DNA of 64,000 nucleotides from Caballeronia temeraria (GCF_001544795.2 NZ_FCOI02000031.1:1-64000); one strand, 5' to 3'. Shown: positions 45,917 to 52,716, counted from the first letter of the stretch. Program-made: numbers and translations. Notes: generated by a model not told the origin, from the sequence alone.

Positions 45917-46987
45917 TTAGCGGGTCGGCTTGACTTTGTCGCCGCGACGCTTGCGCACGTAGTGCTCGGTCATGCTCACAGACGTGTGCCCGAGCTGCTT
46001 TTGCGCCTGTCTGATGTCGCCGGAACTGTCGGTTTTGTCTGTGCCGGCTTTCGCTCGCAGGTCGCGGAAGTGGAAGTCATCGTCGGCGACGCCGGCTGCG
46101 CGGCGGGCCTCTCGGAAGCGTCGCTGCAACGTGTCGAGCGTCATGCGCTGGCCCTGCTCATTGACGATGATCGCCGTGCTGACGACCTTCAATCCGGCCT
46201 TCCGCGCGCGAATCCGATTGAGCACCGTTTGCAGCTCGCCTGAAACCTCCATGCGAAGGCGCTGCTTCGTCTTGCCTTGCTCGATGTGCATAAAGCCATC
46301 GCGGATGTCGCGCTCGTCGTGCCGCAGCGTGTCCTGCGGGCGCTGGCCGGTGAGGTAGGCGAGATCCATTGCGTCGCGGGTCGGAATGTCCGCCTTGTCG
46401 TAGACCTTCCAATAGGTCTCATCTTCCACGTAGATGTCGCGGCCGAACTCGACGTACTTCTTGATCCCGAGGCATGGGTTCGCAGCCTTCGTCAGACCGC
46501 TCTCGCGCGCATAGTTGAACGCGTGCGACAACACTTCGACGTCGCGATTGGCGCGCACTTGACCTGCCTTCGGCGGAATCTGGCGCTTCTTCGACTCGTA
46601 CCACTCGATGGCCTTTCGGCACCGCCAGTGCATGTACTGCTTGACATGCATCGGCTCGATCTCGTCCAGCGGTGCGTCATCGCCGAAGAACTCCAGCAAC
46701 AACACGATCTGCTCGAGGTTGTCCTTCTGGCTGCGCGGCGCCTTCGTCGGGATGACGTCACGGATGTATGCGTCGAGCGCGACACGAAGCGTCGGCTCCA
46801 GACCCTTCGGAACCTGCGCTTGCTCGATCTCCGACCACCGCTTCACGGCGAGGATGAAGTCCTTGCCGAGCGGCTCTTCGTGTCGCGGCGTGCCGCCGTG
46901 GTCATAGTAGTAATAGGTGCTCTTCCCTCGATGGCGAGCACGCATGCCTGGCGGCAGATTGGTATTTCGAGTTGGCTTGCGGCCCAT
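45917..46987 (-). CDS. tyrosine-family phage integrase
   Basis: A 356-residue site-specific recombinase. The N-terminal Arg/Lys-rich arm-binding part and SAM-like core-binding domain precede a catalytic domain with Arg in LTGQRPQD, the FRDLR box (HxxR region with Arg in the first position, common in phage integrases), LGHTS and the nucleophile in TEHYVRK. It should integrate and excise the prophage at tRNA-Sec, which it adjoins, with its 3' end facing the attachment site. Confidence 0.93.
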   Translation of the reverse strand: MGRKPTRNTNLPPGMRARHRGKSTYYYYDHGGTPRHEEPLGKDFILAVKRWSEIEQAQVPKGLEPTLRVALDAYIRDVIPTKAPRSQKDNLEQIVLLLEFFGDDAPLDEIEPMHVKQYMHWRCRKAIEWYESKKRQIPPKAGQVRANRDVEVLSHAFNYARESGLTKAANPCLGIKKYVEFGRDIYVEDETYWKVYDKADIPTRDAMDLAYLTGQRPQDTLRHDERDIRDGFMHIEQGKTKQRLRMEVSGELQTVLNRIRARKAGLKVVSTAIIVNEQGQRMTLDTLQRRFREARRAAGVADDDFHFRDLRAKAGTDKTDSSGDIRQAQKQLGHTSVSMTEHYVRKRRGDKVKPTR

Positions 46988-46991
46988 GCTT

Positions 46992-47228
46992 TCATCCGGC
47001 GATCATCATTCGCGGTTGCCACTTCTTCTTCGGCAGGTCTTCCGACTTGCTGCGTCCCTCGATCGCGGCGCGCGCAATGATCGGCTTGCCGCGCGCGTTA
47101 GTCCAAAACGGGATGCCGGAGCAACGGAGCCATTCGGCCTGCAATTCCTCACGCGTCTTGCCGCGTCGGCCTACCTTGACGCCGGTGAGTTCGGCGACTT
47201 CTTCCGGGCTAAGGAAAGTGTCACTCAT
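46992..47228 (-). CDS. DUF4224 protein, probable excisionase or integrase accessory
   Basis: A 78-residue protein with the DUF4224 signature (FLSPEEVAELTGVKVGRRGK, then QAEWLRCSGIPF and ARGKPI). The first half looks like an AlpA/Xis-type helix-turn-helix. Members sit next to phage integrases, as here, four bases upstream of the integrase start, so a directionality or DNA-bending role is likely. GGAG lies seven bases before this ATG; an adjacent ATG three bases earlier is the alternative. Confidence 0.82.
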   Translation of the reverse strand: MSDTFLSPEEVAELTGVKVGRRGKTREELQAEWLRCSGIPFWTNARGKPIIARAAIEGRSKSEDLPKKKWQPRMMIAG

Positions 47229-47344
47229 CATTGTTCTCCAGATACGCGCGGCTGACGCGCATGAATTCTTCAATCTGTTTCGGCATAATCTTCGGGTGAT
47301 TCGAAAACGGGCTGTTTAATATTCCCGCCAGAGGAGGAAAAATA

Positions 47345-47836
47345 ATGGACGAGGCGCATTCGAAGAGACCGGATTCAGATGCTCAATGGTATCTGTACAA
47401 GTGCGGTCAACTTTTCGAGAGCACCATATTTGATTCACGGCATGTTGCCGACCCTCTCTTCGAACCGGCGGTAACGCAACTTCTTATCTGGTTGCACGAT
47501 CTCCTGCAGAGAGCCGATGACTTGGATGCTCGGGTTTCTTTTCGGGACGACATCGCAGACGCCCATGGAGACGTTACTGACCTGATAAGTAAGATGCGTA
47601 ATGCGGCATGCCACATTAGGAGCAAGAATGGAGCGCTGGATTTCGGCGTCTTTCGCTTCGCCGTTATTTGTGGCGAACATCGCACGGCGTTGGTCATTGA
47701 CGGTCAGGCTACGGGAAGCGAATATCCGGACGACATCGCCGTTTTCTACGGACCTTATCGCATGTATCTCAAGCGGCATGCGGCTCGTGCGGTAGAAGCC
47801 CTGGGCGCGATATTCGGATCTATTCCTCACGCGTAG
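47345..47836 (+). CDS. accessory (moron) protein with HEPN-like R-N-x3-H motif
   Basis: A 163-residue, mostly helical protein of no clear family. Residues 85-90 read RNAACH within LISKMRNAACHIR, matching the R-[N/D/H]-x3-H motif of HEPN ribonucleases. It is on the plus strand while all neighbours for 2 kb are on the minus strand, has its own AGGAGG ribosome-binding site eight bases before the ATG and a TTTAAT-type -10 upstream, and is less GC-rich. This is how phage-carried defence or superinfection-immunity genes are usually placed. The HEPN assignment rests on the motif and helical context only. Confidence 0.72.
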   Translation: MDEAHSKRPDSDAQWYLYKCGQLFESTIFDSRHVADPLFEPAVTQLLIWLHDLLQRADDLDARVSFRDDIADAHGDVTDLISKMRNAACHIRSKNGALDFGVFRFAVICGEHRTALVIDGQATGSEYPDDIAVFYGPYRMYLKRHAARAVEALGAIFGSIPHA

Positions 47837-48041
47837 CACGAGGCCCTCCCTTGCTCGCGGGAGCCGATGCTCGGTTTGCCATGTCTTCGTGCATCGCTTT
47901 CCATGCGGCCAGTACGATGTCCTCGCTGAACGTGCCGTCGAGCTCCATGCGCGTGCCGCGCGCGGTGCGGATGGAGAACACGACGCGCGTGTCGCCGGCC
48001 TTCGGAACATCGCGGCCGATGCTTGCCTTGAACTGGCTCAT
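47820..48041 (-). CDS. small phage protein, unknown function
   Basis: A 73-residue protein beginning MSQFKASIGRD, with beta-strand-like VVFSIRTARGTRMELDG and a helical end. AGGAG lies upstream of the ATG. It overlaps the preceding leftward gene by ATGA, so the two are coupled. Its last bases overlap the end of the convergent HEPN-like gene. Confidence 0.68.
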   Translation of the reverse strand: MSQFKASIGRDVPKAGDTRVVFSIRTARGTRMELDGTFSEDIVLAAWKAMHEDMANRASAPASKGGPRATREE

Positions 48042-49180
48042 CCCTGCTTCTCCTTGGCAATAGCGGCGTCGCATGCCTCATCAGGCGTATCGCCTTGGCC
48101 GCATGCGATCACCTTGCGATTCGGGTCGTCGTCGCGACTGTTCGAGCAGATCCACGCCATCCATCCGGTGCGGCGCGTGTACGCTAGTTCGAAGTACGCG
48201 TAGTCGTTCTGCTCCAACTCTTCGGCGTGCCGCGCGATCAGGCTTCGAATCGCATCCTTCTCCATCCCCGCGATCCGCTCGCGCAGCGCGGCGATCTCGG
48301 CGGAGGGGTGAAGATAGAGCGGCGTCCCGACAGGCACATCGGAAGCCTTGAATGCCGCCATCGTGAACCCGTCCGTTCCAGGCATCGTTCCGGCAAGTCC
48401 GACCGGCTCCGCCTGTCCCTCACTCACCCCTGCTGTGAGATTTCCGAACGGCTCGTAGCGCATCATCGATTCATCGAACATGGCGCATTCTTGACTGTGA
48501 CCAAGCACGCCTTTGCAGGTGCATTTCAGTTCGTCACTCATTGCCGGACTCTTTTTGATGGCGGCTACCATCGAATCAGAATCTTTGTCGTAGTCGTCGT
48601 TGTTCTCAGTGACGCCCATGCTTACCGCAAACGCTCGCTTCGCTCGATACCGCGCAGCGTCCCGTGCATCCACACTCGCCCCCGCCGCATCGGCTACCGA
48701 AGGCGCGGCCGCTGTGACCGGTGTGATTTCGAAGCCCTGTGCTTTCCATCTCTCAGCAACGGCAAGACTCTGAGTGACCCACAATTTGCCATCGCTTCTG
48801 AATGCGTAACCTGTCTCGGCTACCGAAGGCGCGGAGAGTGTTTCATTGGCTAGTTCGATTTCGCGTGCCGTGTGCTCGATCAATTGCTCGCGAGTCATTG
48901 GAGCGGCTACCGAAGGCGTGGGAGGGGCGGCGAGATAGATCGGTGCGAGATCAAGCCCCGGTCTGAATTCAGGTTCCACGCGGCACATGAAGGGCGCTTG
49001 CTGCGCCTGCCGCAAATGGTCCATGCGAATCCACCCGTCCGGCTTCGCCCCTGCTGTGTCGGCTCTGCTCGCGTAGAGAAGGGCACTCAGCCGCTCACCA
49101 TGCTTCCGGTTGCCGATGTCTTCTGAGCGGGACAGCCAGTCAGCCGCGTATTGAATCGATGCGATTTGATCTTCAGTCAT
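48038..49180 (-). CDS. phage hypothetical protein with PSVA repeats
   Basis: A 380-residue protein, largest of the leftward early operon. The first 150 residues contain three copies of a Pro-Ser-Val-Ala motif encoded by near-identical DNA (GGCTACCGAAGGCG on the plus strand near 48691, 48818 and 48906). A Cys-rich stretch (CTCKGVLGHSQECAMF) lies in the middle; the C-terminus has EAELEQNDYAYFELAYTRR-like sequence followed by WMAWIC. Resembles patchy hypothetical proteins of Burkholderia phages; no function assigned. ATG 49192 is an alternative start. Confidence 0.68.
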   Translation of the reverse strand: MTEDQIASIQYAADWLSRSEDIGNRKHGERLSALLYASRADTAGAKPDGWIRMDHLRQAQQAPFMCRVEPEFRPGLDLAPIYLAAPPTPSVAAPMTREQLIEHTAREIELANETLSAPSVAETGYAFRSDGKLWVTQSLAVAERWKAQGFEITPVTAAAPSVADAAGASVDARDAARYRAKRAFAVSMGVTENNDDYDKDSDSMVAAIKKSPAMSDELKCTCKGVLGHSQECAMFDESMMRYEPFGNLTAGVSEGQAEPVGLAGTMPGTDGFTMAAFKASDVPVGTPLYLHPSAEIAALRERIAGMEKDAIRSLIARHAEELEQNDYAYFELAYTRRTGWMAWICSNSRDDDPNRKVIACGQGDTPDEACDAAIAKEKQG

Positions 49181-49217
49181 GTCGGTTCTCAAAAATGGTG
49201 TCGGCGGTCAGGCGGCG

Positions 49218-49439
49218 TCAGTCAATCGATACCGTGTCGAATAGTTCGAGCTGGTCGGCGGTGAAGGCTTCGCAGCTTTCCGAGCACCCGCCGTCCGCGT
49301 CGGCGTCTTCCGGCAGCACGCGGAAACCTTCAGCAGCGAGGCGCGCGGCAAACATTTGGTCAGTCGATCGCCCAAGACGGAAGAACACCTTTCCTTCGCC
49401 CGTGGATCCAGCGCCGGTATGCGGGTAGAGCTGCTCCAT
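49218..49439 (-). CDS. small acidic phage protein, unknown function
   Basis: A 73-residue acidic protein (FRLGRSTDQMFAARLAAEGF, then DADADGG and ELFDTVSID). It overlaps the 3' end of the PAPS-reductase-like gene by 80 bases in another frame. No strong ribosome-binding site is seen, so expression may depend on coupling. The protein-like composition favours a real gene over the competing frames. Confidence 0.5.
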   Translation of the reverse strand: MEQLYPHTGAGSTGEGKVFFRLGRSTDQMFAARLAAEGFRVLPEDADADGGCSESCEAFTADQLELFDTVSID

Positions 49440-49815
49440 CCGCGTAGGCGTAGATCGGACGAAGCTTCAGTTCTCGATTGCAATGCGGGAAGTTCCGGTT
49501 CGGGATTCCGTACTTGCGGATGATCTGCTCGTATGGCTCCCCGGCGCGAGATGCGGTATCGAACGTCACTTGTCGAAAGCTGGTCCCCTTGCGGGCTTCA
49601 TGGATGACTTCAGCCTCGACCCAAACGAGATTCAGACCGAATTCCTTGTCGCAGCGATCGACGAAAATCAGCGTGTTCTCGTGCTCCTGTCCGGTGTTGG
49701 CGAACACGAACAGCAGCTCATACTTGTCGGCGTACTTCGCCTTCAACAGCTTCGACATATACGCCGACGTCCGGCCGCCAGAGAAGCTAACGAGTAAGCG
49801 CGGCTTTTGATTCAT
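49360..49815 (-). CDS. PAPS-reductase/PP-loop ATPase-like phage protein
   Basis: A 151-residue protein of the adenine-nucleotide alpha-hydrolase (PAPS reductase, DndC-like) superfamily. The PP-loop SFSGGRTSAYM is at residues about 8-18, with the family's FANTGQEHENTL and later FPHCNRELKLRPI. Full-length members usually run past 220 residues, so this one is short. Relatives activate substrates by adenylation, for example in sulfur transfer or DNA modification. Start at MNQKPRLL; it overlaps the upstream gene. Confidence 0.75.
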   Translation of the reverse strand: MNQKPRLLVSFSGGRTSAYMSKLLKAKYADKYELLFVFANTGQEHENTLIFVDRCDKEFGLNLVWVEAEVIHEARKGTSFRQVTFDTASRAGEPYEQIIRKYGIPNRNFPHCNRELKLRPIYAYADGAALPAYRRWIHGRRKGVLPSWAID

Positions 49816-49996
49816 GTTCTCTCGCAATAGGTGTTTCGCCAATCCAGACCGTCACTCGCATTCCGGTGATTCCCGCGACCATCTCCACGAATCTCTGACA
49901 GAGCGCGTGCGTCTGCTGTGTCGTCGGCTTCCGAGCGAGCCCTATGCCTTCGAGGGATTCGAGCAGCGCGCGGAAGGTGGGGAGCAAGCGGGTCAT
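49787..49996 (-). CDS. small phage protein, unknown function
   Basis: A 69-residue helical protein beginning MTRLLPTFRALLESLEG. It is coupled to the upstream zinc-ribbon gene by ATGA overlap and overlaps the PAPS-like gene start. No recognisable domain. Confidence 0.6.
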   Translation of the reverse strand: MTRLLPTFRALLESLEGIGLARKPTTQQTHALCQRFVEMVAGITGMRVTVWIGETPIAREHESKAALTR

Positions 49997-50190
49997 TCTT
50001 CGTCCGGCGGATCTGCGAGCCCGGCCATGATTCGCGCCTGGTGACGCGGGTATCCTTCCTCGACCAGATCTTCGAAGCGCTGCCAGTCCTGATCGATGCC
50101 GGGGTAGTAACAGTCGGCGCACCAGCGGGAGCCGAATACCTGCGTTTCCTTGCCGCACTTCTGGCAGCGGCAGGTGATTCGATCGTTCAT
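49993..50190 (-). CDS. small zinc-ribbon phage protein
   Basis: A 65-residue protein with two Cys pairs, CQKCG and CADC, early in the chain, suggesting a bound zinc, and an acidic helical tail ending DPPDEE. GGAG lies eight bases before the ATG. First gene of this coupled cluster; function unknown. Confidence 0.68.
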   Translation of the reverse strand: MNDRITCRCQKCGKETQVFGSRWCADCYYPGIDQDWQRFEDLVEEGYPRHQARIMAGLADPPDEE

Positions 50191-50225
50191 GCTAGGATCT
50201 CCACGGACGGCGACAGGAGTGTCGA

Positions 50226-50501
50226 ATGGACGAAAAAGAATTCGTTGACCAAGTGCTTCGGCTCGCGCGTGAACGCGGTCTTCGAGTCGAGACAAATCGG
50301 TCGGGCCTCGAACAGATCACCTTCAACGAGACAAGCAGAAAAGCTCTGCATACGGGACATGTCGCTCGTCTTTTTCCGGAAGCCTTGGCACCCGGCCTCA
50401 CGCCGCGACAGTTCAATGCACTGCTTCGGTCGATCGCCCCCGGTCGCCCCTGCACGCAAAAGGGCATGCGCGAGATCGTCGACGCTATTGAAAAGCGATG
50501 A
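50226..50501 (+). CDS. small phage protein, unknown function (YcfA/HicA-like size)
   Basis: A 91-residue protein on the plus strand, divergent from the zinc-ribbon gene. The first half (MDEKEFVDQVLRLARERGLRV) and TFNETSRKALHTGHVARLFPEAL resemble a small beta-alpha protein. AGGAG lies six bases before the ATG. The size and early shape recall HicA-type proteins, but the catalytic His context is not convincing, so no toxin call is made. Confidence 0.62.
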   Translation: MDEKEFVDQVLRLARERGLRVETNRSGLEQITFNETSRKALHTGHVARLFPEALAPGLTPRQFNALLRSIAPGRPCTQKGMREIVDAIEKR

Positions 50502-50518
50502 CGCCATAGCACGCTCGC

Positions 50519-50797
50519 TCATGCTTCCTCTCCGGTTGCCTTGGCGATCGCGGCGCGCGCTTCTGCCACGGTTTCTAGTGCCATCTGGCGAGATCCCTTG
50601 TCCATAATCAAAGTCGCGGACTGGAGAAACGTCGCCGTGGTGCGCAGGGATTCGAGCAGGTCGGGCGCGGCAGAGATCAGGCGCGCATCTGCTGCCTTGA
50701 AGACTTTGATGCCCTCAATCTCGAACCGGACATTACCTTCTTCCGACCAGTCGCCGCGCTCGACAGTCCACGGTCCCGGCGTGTGTTTCGTGCTCAT
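50519..50797 (-). CDS. phage protein of the HTPGPW family
   Basis: A 92-residue protein starting MSTKHTPGPWTVERG and containing DARLISAAPDLLESLR. This pair of motifs defines a very common phage hypothetical family whose function is not known. It is leftward, separated from the zinc-ribbon cluster by the opposing 50226-50501 gene. Confidence 0.85.
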   Translation of the reverse strand: MSTKHTPGPWTVERGDWSEEGNVRFEIEGIKVFKAADARLISAAPDLLESLRTTATFLQSATLIMDKGSRQMALETVAEARAAIAKATGEEA

Positions 50798-50890
50798 GTG
50801 TTCCTCGTTTCTTCGTTATACGGCGCCGGCAGCGGCGGGCATTTCTGAGAGGTGTATCCTTGATGCTCCAGTCGATACTTATGCCCGGTC

Positions 50891-51169
50891 ATGCTTTCTT
50901 GGCTCAGGATCGAAGCGGTTCCGTTTGGCGGCGATCTGCATTTTCACTATGTGGTCGCGGGCAAACTTGTCCGTTTTGCGGTGACGCACGGATGCCTTAT
51001 CGATGTGTTCGGCTCCGACGGAGGTAAGCAGGGCGACATGGAGGTCTTCCAGCTAAACGTCCATGAAATACTTCACGTCGCAGTTCGAAAGGCTCAATGT
51101 GAGGCCCGTGGGCTCGTCGTCCTTACAAAAGCAGGTTTCACCTGCCACCCCTCACCGCGCTCCACCTGA
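50891..51169 (+). CDS. hypothetical phage protein, DUF1488-like
   Basis: A 92-residue protein. The order FHYVVAGKLVRFAVTHGCLIDVFG, then MEVFQLNVHEILHVAVRKA, resembles DUF1488, in which a strand pair precedes C-x-(V/I)-x2 and an F-x2-N-x3-I helix. The ribosome-binding sequence is weak. It is followed within three bases by a long hairpin. Moderate confidence that it is expressed. Confidence 0.52.
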   Translation: MLSWLRIEAVPFGGDLHFHYVVAGKLVRFAVTHGCLIDVFGSDGGKQGDMEVFQLNVHEILHVAVRKAQCEARGLVVLTKAGFTCHPSPRST

Positions 51170-51170
51170 G

Positions 51171-51236
51171 TTGATGACGCTGCGGGCCTGTCGCCCTTGC
51201 GAGGGGCAATCACGGTCAGGCTCGCTGCGTCATCAA
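51171..51236. repeat. long imperfect inverted repeat (66-nt hairpin)
   Basis: The arms at 51171-51190 and 51217-51236 pair at 18 of 20 positions (both ends read TTGATGACGC/GCGTCATCAA), and the loop contains a smaller GCCC/GGGC hairpin. It lies between a rightward gene and the end of a leftward set of microprotein genes. There is no T-tract, so it may be a structured RNA, processing site or weak terminator. Confidence 0.6.
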
Positions 51237-51279
51237 GTCAGATCGCCGGATTACGCGCCGGCACGCGGTTGGTGGGAAA

Positions 51280-51429
51280 TCAATTCGTGGACGGCCAGTT
51301 GATGCGCTTCTTCTGCTGCTCGAGCTCTGCGAGGCGGCGTTTCGCGCTGGCATCGGCACCGCGCACCAGCGCGATCGCCGCAACCATCGTCACGGAAAAC
51401 AGAAGGACTACTATCTGATACGTGTTCAT
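51280..51429 (-). CDS. 49-residue single-pass membrane microprotein
   Basis: Reads M-N-T-Y-Q then a hydrophobic helix (IVVLLFSVTMVAAIALV), RGAD, and a charged coiled-coil-like tail (RRLAELEQQKKRINWP). It should sit in the inner membrane with one helix. AAGG lies upstream. It is the last of four small leftward genes behind the P-L promoter. The layout of helix plus charged coil resembles small phage exclusion or lysis-control proteins, but no homology is recognised. Confidence 0.6.
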   Translation of the reverse strand: MNTYQIVVLLFSVTMVAAIALVRGADASAKRRLAELEQQKKRINWPSTN

Positions 51430-51451
51430 GGTGAGCCTTTACGGGATCGTT

Positions 51452-51574
51452 TTACGAGCAGTGGACGACTGTGCAGCGTTCGATTCGAGCGGCGCGGTAG
51501 TCGATCTCCGCACAGATCGCGAGATAAGCCGCCGCGACGAGAAACGTGATTCCCCGGATCTGCCAGAGCTTCAC
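51452..51574 (-). CDS. 40-residue membrane microprotein
   Basis: Starts at GTG (KLWQIRGITFLVAAAYLAICAE) with one membrane helix and ends IERCTVVHCS. The GTG overlaps the stop of the preceding gene as GTGA, the same coupling style used elsewhere in this prophage, which is the main reason for calling it. Function unknown. Confidence 0.58.
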   Translation of the reverse strand: MKLWQIRGITFLVAAAYLAICAEIDYRAARIERCTVVHCS

Positions 51575-51732
51575 ACCAGCACCCCGGCGCGGAAGGCGAC
51601 GCACAGGAACCACACTGCGCCGATCGCAACACCATATAGACCGGCAACACCGATCGCCTTGTAGATCTTCTCGACGTCCTGCAGCCGCGAGATGTCGCGG
51701 AGCAGGGCGTTGTCGTTGAGAACGCGTCCCAT
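51571..51732 (-). CDS. 53-residue membrane microprotein
   Basis: Begins MGRVLNDNALLRDISRLQDV, an amphipathic helix, followed by a hydrophobic helix (GVAGLYGVAIGAVWFLCVAF). AGGA lies a few bases upstream. It is translationally coupled to the next microprotein. Function unknown. Confidence 0.62.
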   Translation of the reverse strand: MGRVLNDNALLRDISRLQDVEKIYKAIGVAGLYGVAIGAVWFLCVAFRAGVLV

Positions 51733-51742
51733 CTTCCTGTCC

Positions 51743-51883
51743 TTATCCGCCGGCCCGAACGTCAGCGACGCCCGGAGCGATGATGTTGAGTGCGTATTCA
51801 CGCAGGAGATGTTCGATGAGCGCGCCGGCGCCACCTTGTGCAAGGCGCTTCAGTTCGAGTAGATCGCTTGCCAGCCAGCTCAT
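51743..51883 (-). CDS. 46-residue microprotein, first gene of the leftward operon
   Basis: Begins MSWLASDLLELKRLAQ; helical, without a clear membrane segment, ending GVADVRAGG. GGAG lies eight bases before the ATG, directly after a hairpin in the leader. It is the first open frame downstream of the P-L promoter at 52006-52034. Function unknown. Confidence 0.6.
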   Translation of the reverse strand: MSWLASDLLELKRLAQGGAGALIEHLLREYALNIIAPGVADVRAGG

Positions 51884-51892
51884 TTGCTATCT

Positions 51893-51964
51893 CCTGTCCA
51901 CTTGCCGGACAGGAAGCCCTGAGTACAAGACACTGATCACTGCCAGTGCCCTGAGATCAGGGCT
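51893..51964 (-). promoter_or_regulatory. two hairpins in the P-L leader (nut-like region)
   Basis: Hairpin one is CCTGTCC/GGACAGG (7 bp, 7-nt loop), next to the ribosome-binding site of the first leftward gene. Hairpin two is AGCCCTGA/TCAGGGCT with an inner CACTG/CAGTG stem. They occupy most of the roughly 115-nt leader. A role in antitermination or translation control is plausible but not shown. Confidence 0.55.
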
Positions 51965-52005
51965 CCCGGTTTATCCCCGGAGCGCTTCGTTCAGCGCATG
52001 GAGGA

Positions 52006-52034
52006 ATCATAAACATTGGTTTACGCAATGTCAA
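52006..52034 (-). promoter_or_regulatory. leftward early promoter P-L
   Basis: On the minus strand TTGACA (52029-52034), a 17-bp spacer and TATGAT (52006-52011) form a near-consensus sigma-70 promoter. Two repressor-type operators overlap its -10 and -35 boxes. It should drive the microprotein operon and perhaps genes further left, as lambda P-L does. Confidence 0.82.
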
Positions 52035-52046
52035 AACAAATGTTTA
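52010..52046. promoter_or_regulatory. operators OL1 and OL2
   Basis: Two 14-bp sites of the form TAAAC-N4-GTTTA: TAAACATTGGTTTA (52010-52023) and AAAACAAATGTTTA (52033-52046), centres 23 bp apart. They share the consensus of the three sites beside the repressor gene, so the same repressor should bind both regions. Confidence 0.78.
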
Positions 52047-52158
52047 TGCGCAGCAAAGAATTTTGTAACAGTCTGGAAACCTCGAATTAATCTGCTAAAC
52101 AGACAGGTTCGACATTTGCTGGACGGAAGGCGCGGCAGCTTGACGCTGGAGGCCGATA

Positions 52159-52452
52159 ATGGATCGACCGGATGACTCGAAGATCGACTACGTGGGCGCA
52201 GTTAGAGCGTGCCTTGAAAGGTGCGAGCTCCTGTTGTGCAATGAGGCCTGCTTGAAAGATGACGCCGATGCGCAGGCTCAAGCGGAATTGTTGATCCGAG
52301 ACAGCGAGGCCTTATGTCCCAAGAATGAGATATTTTCGAGCTACATAGCGATGGCGCGGTCTCGCTTGGCTCTCAAACGTCCACGGCAGGCGCTGGAGAC
52401 CGTCGGCCGCGCCCTCCGAAAGCTGTCTGCAGAGGCGCCCAGGTCCGCCTAA
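52159..52452 (+). CDS. small helical phage protein (TPR-like)
   Basis: A 97-residue all-helical protein (YVGAVRACLERCELLL, IAMARSRLALKRPRQALETVGRAL) with a TPR-like rhythm in its second half. GGAGG lies seven bases before the ATG. It is rightward, between P-L and the repressor gene, the place where lambda carries its rex genes, though orientation differs. Function unknown. Confidence 0.65.
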   Translation: MDRPDDSKIDYVGAVRACLERCELLLCNEACLKDDADAQAQAELLIRDSEALCPKNEIFSSYIAMARSRLALKRPRQALETVGRALRKLSAEAPRSA

Positions 52453-52476
52453 TTTTTGGTCCGCAGGGGAGGCGGC

Positions 52477-52716
52477 ATGCGAAGCCTCGACGATGAATTG
52501 CGTGCCCTGAGCAAGGCGGACGCGGACTTGATGGACGCGGATGCTCGCATTCAGCATCAGATTGACCTGATCGTTGAACTTGAGCGGGATGGCCACGACA
52601 CGAGAGCAGCCAAAAAACTGCTCGCAGTGTTCCGGGAAACGCGTGCCGCAATGCAGGGACACCGCGACCTGATCGCCGAACTCGTCGAGCGGATGACGGC
52701 GGAAAGAGGGGGCTGA
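52477..52716 (+). CDS. small coiled-coil phage protein
   Basis: A 79-residue helical protein (SLDDELRALSKADADLMDADARI onward), rich in Asp, Glu and Ala and likely a coiled coil. GGGGAGG precedes the ATG. It follows the TPR-like gene by 24 bases and converges on the repressor gene, whose terminator separates them. Confidence 0.65.
   Translation: MRSLDDELRALSKADADLMDADARIQHQIDLIVELERDGHDTRAAKKLLAVFRETRAAMQGHRDLIAELVERMTAERGG

Noticed and set aside
49208-49483. Alternative minus-strand frame overlapping the 73-residue acidic protein
   Set aside because: Ser/Arg/Lys-rich composition typical of an off-frame reading; the acidic frame looks more protein-like.
50226-50501. HicA-type toxin for the small plus-strand phage gene
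   Set aside because: Size and some spacing fit, but the characteristic catalytic His/GSH context is not visible and no antitoxin partner follows.
51422-51664. Plus-strand frame across the leftward microprotein cluster
   Set aside because: It has no ribosome-binding site, and the minus strand carries consecutive coupled frames with membrane helices.
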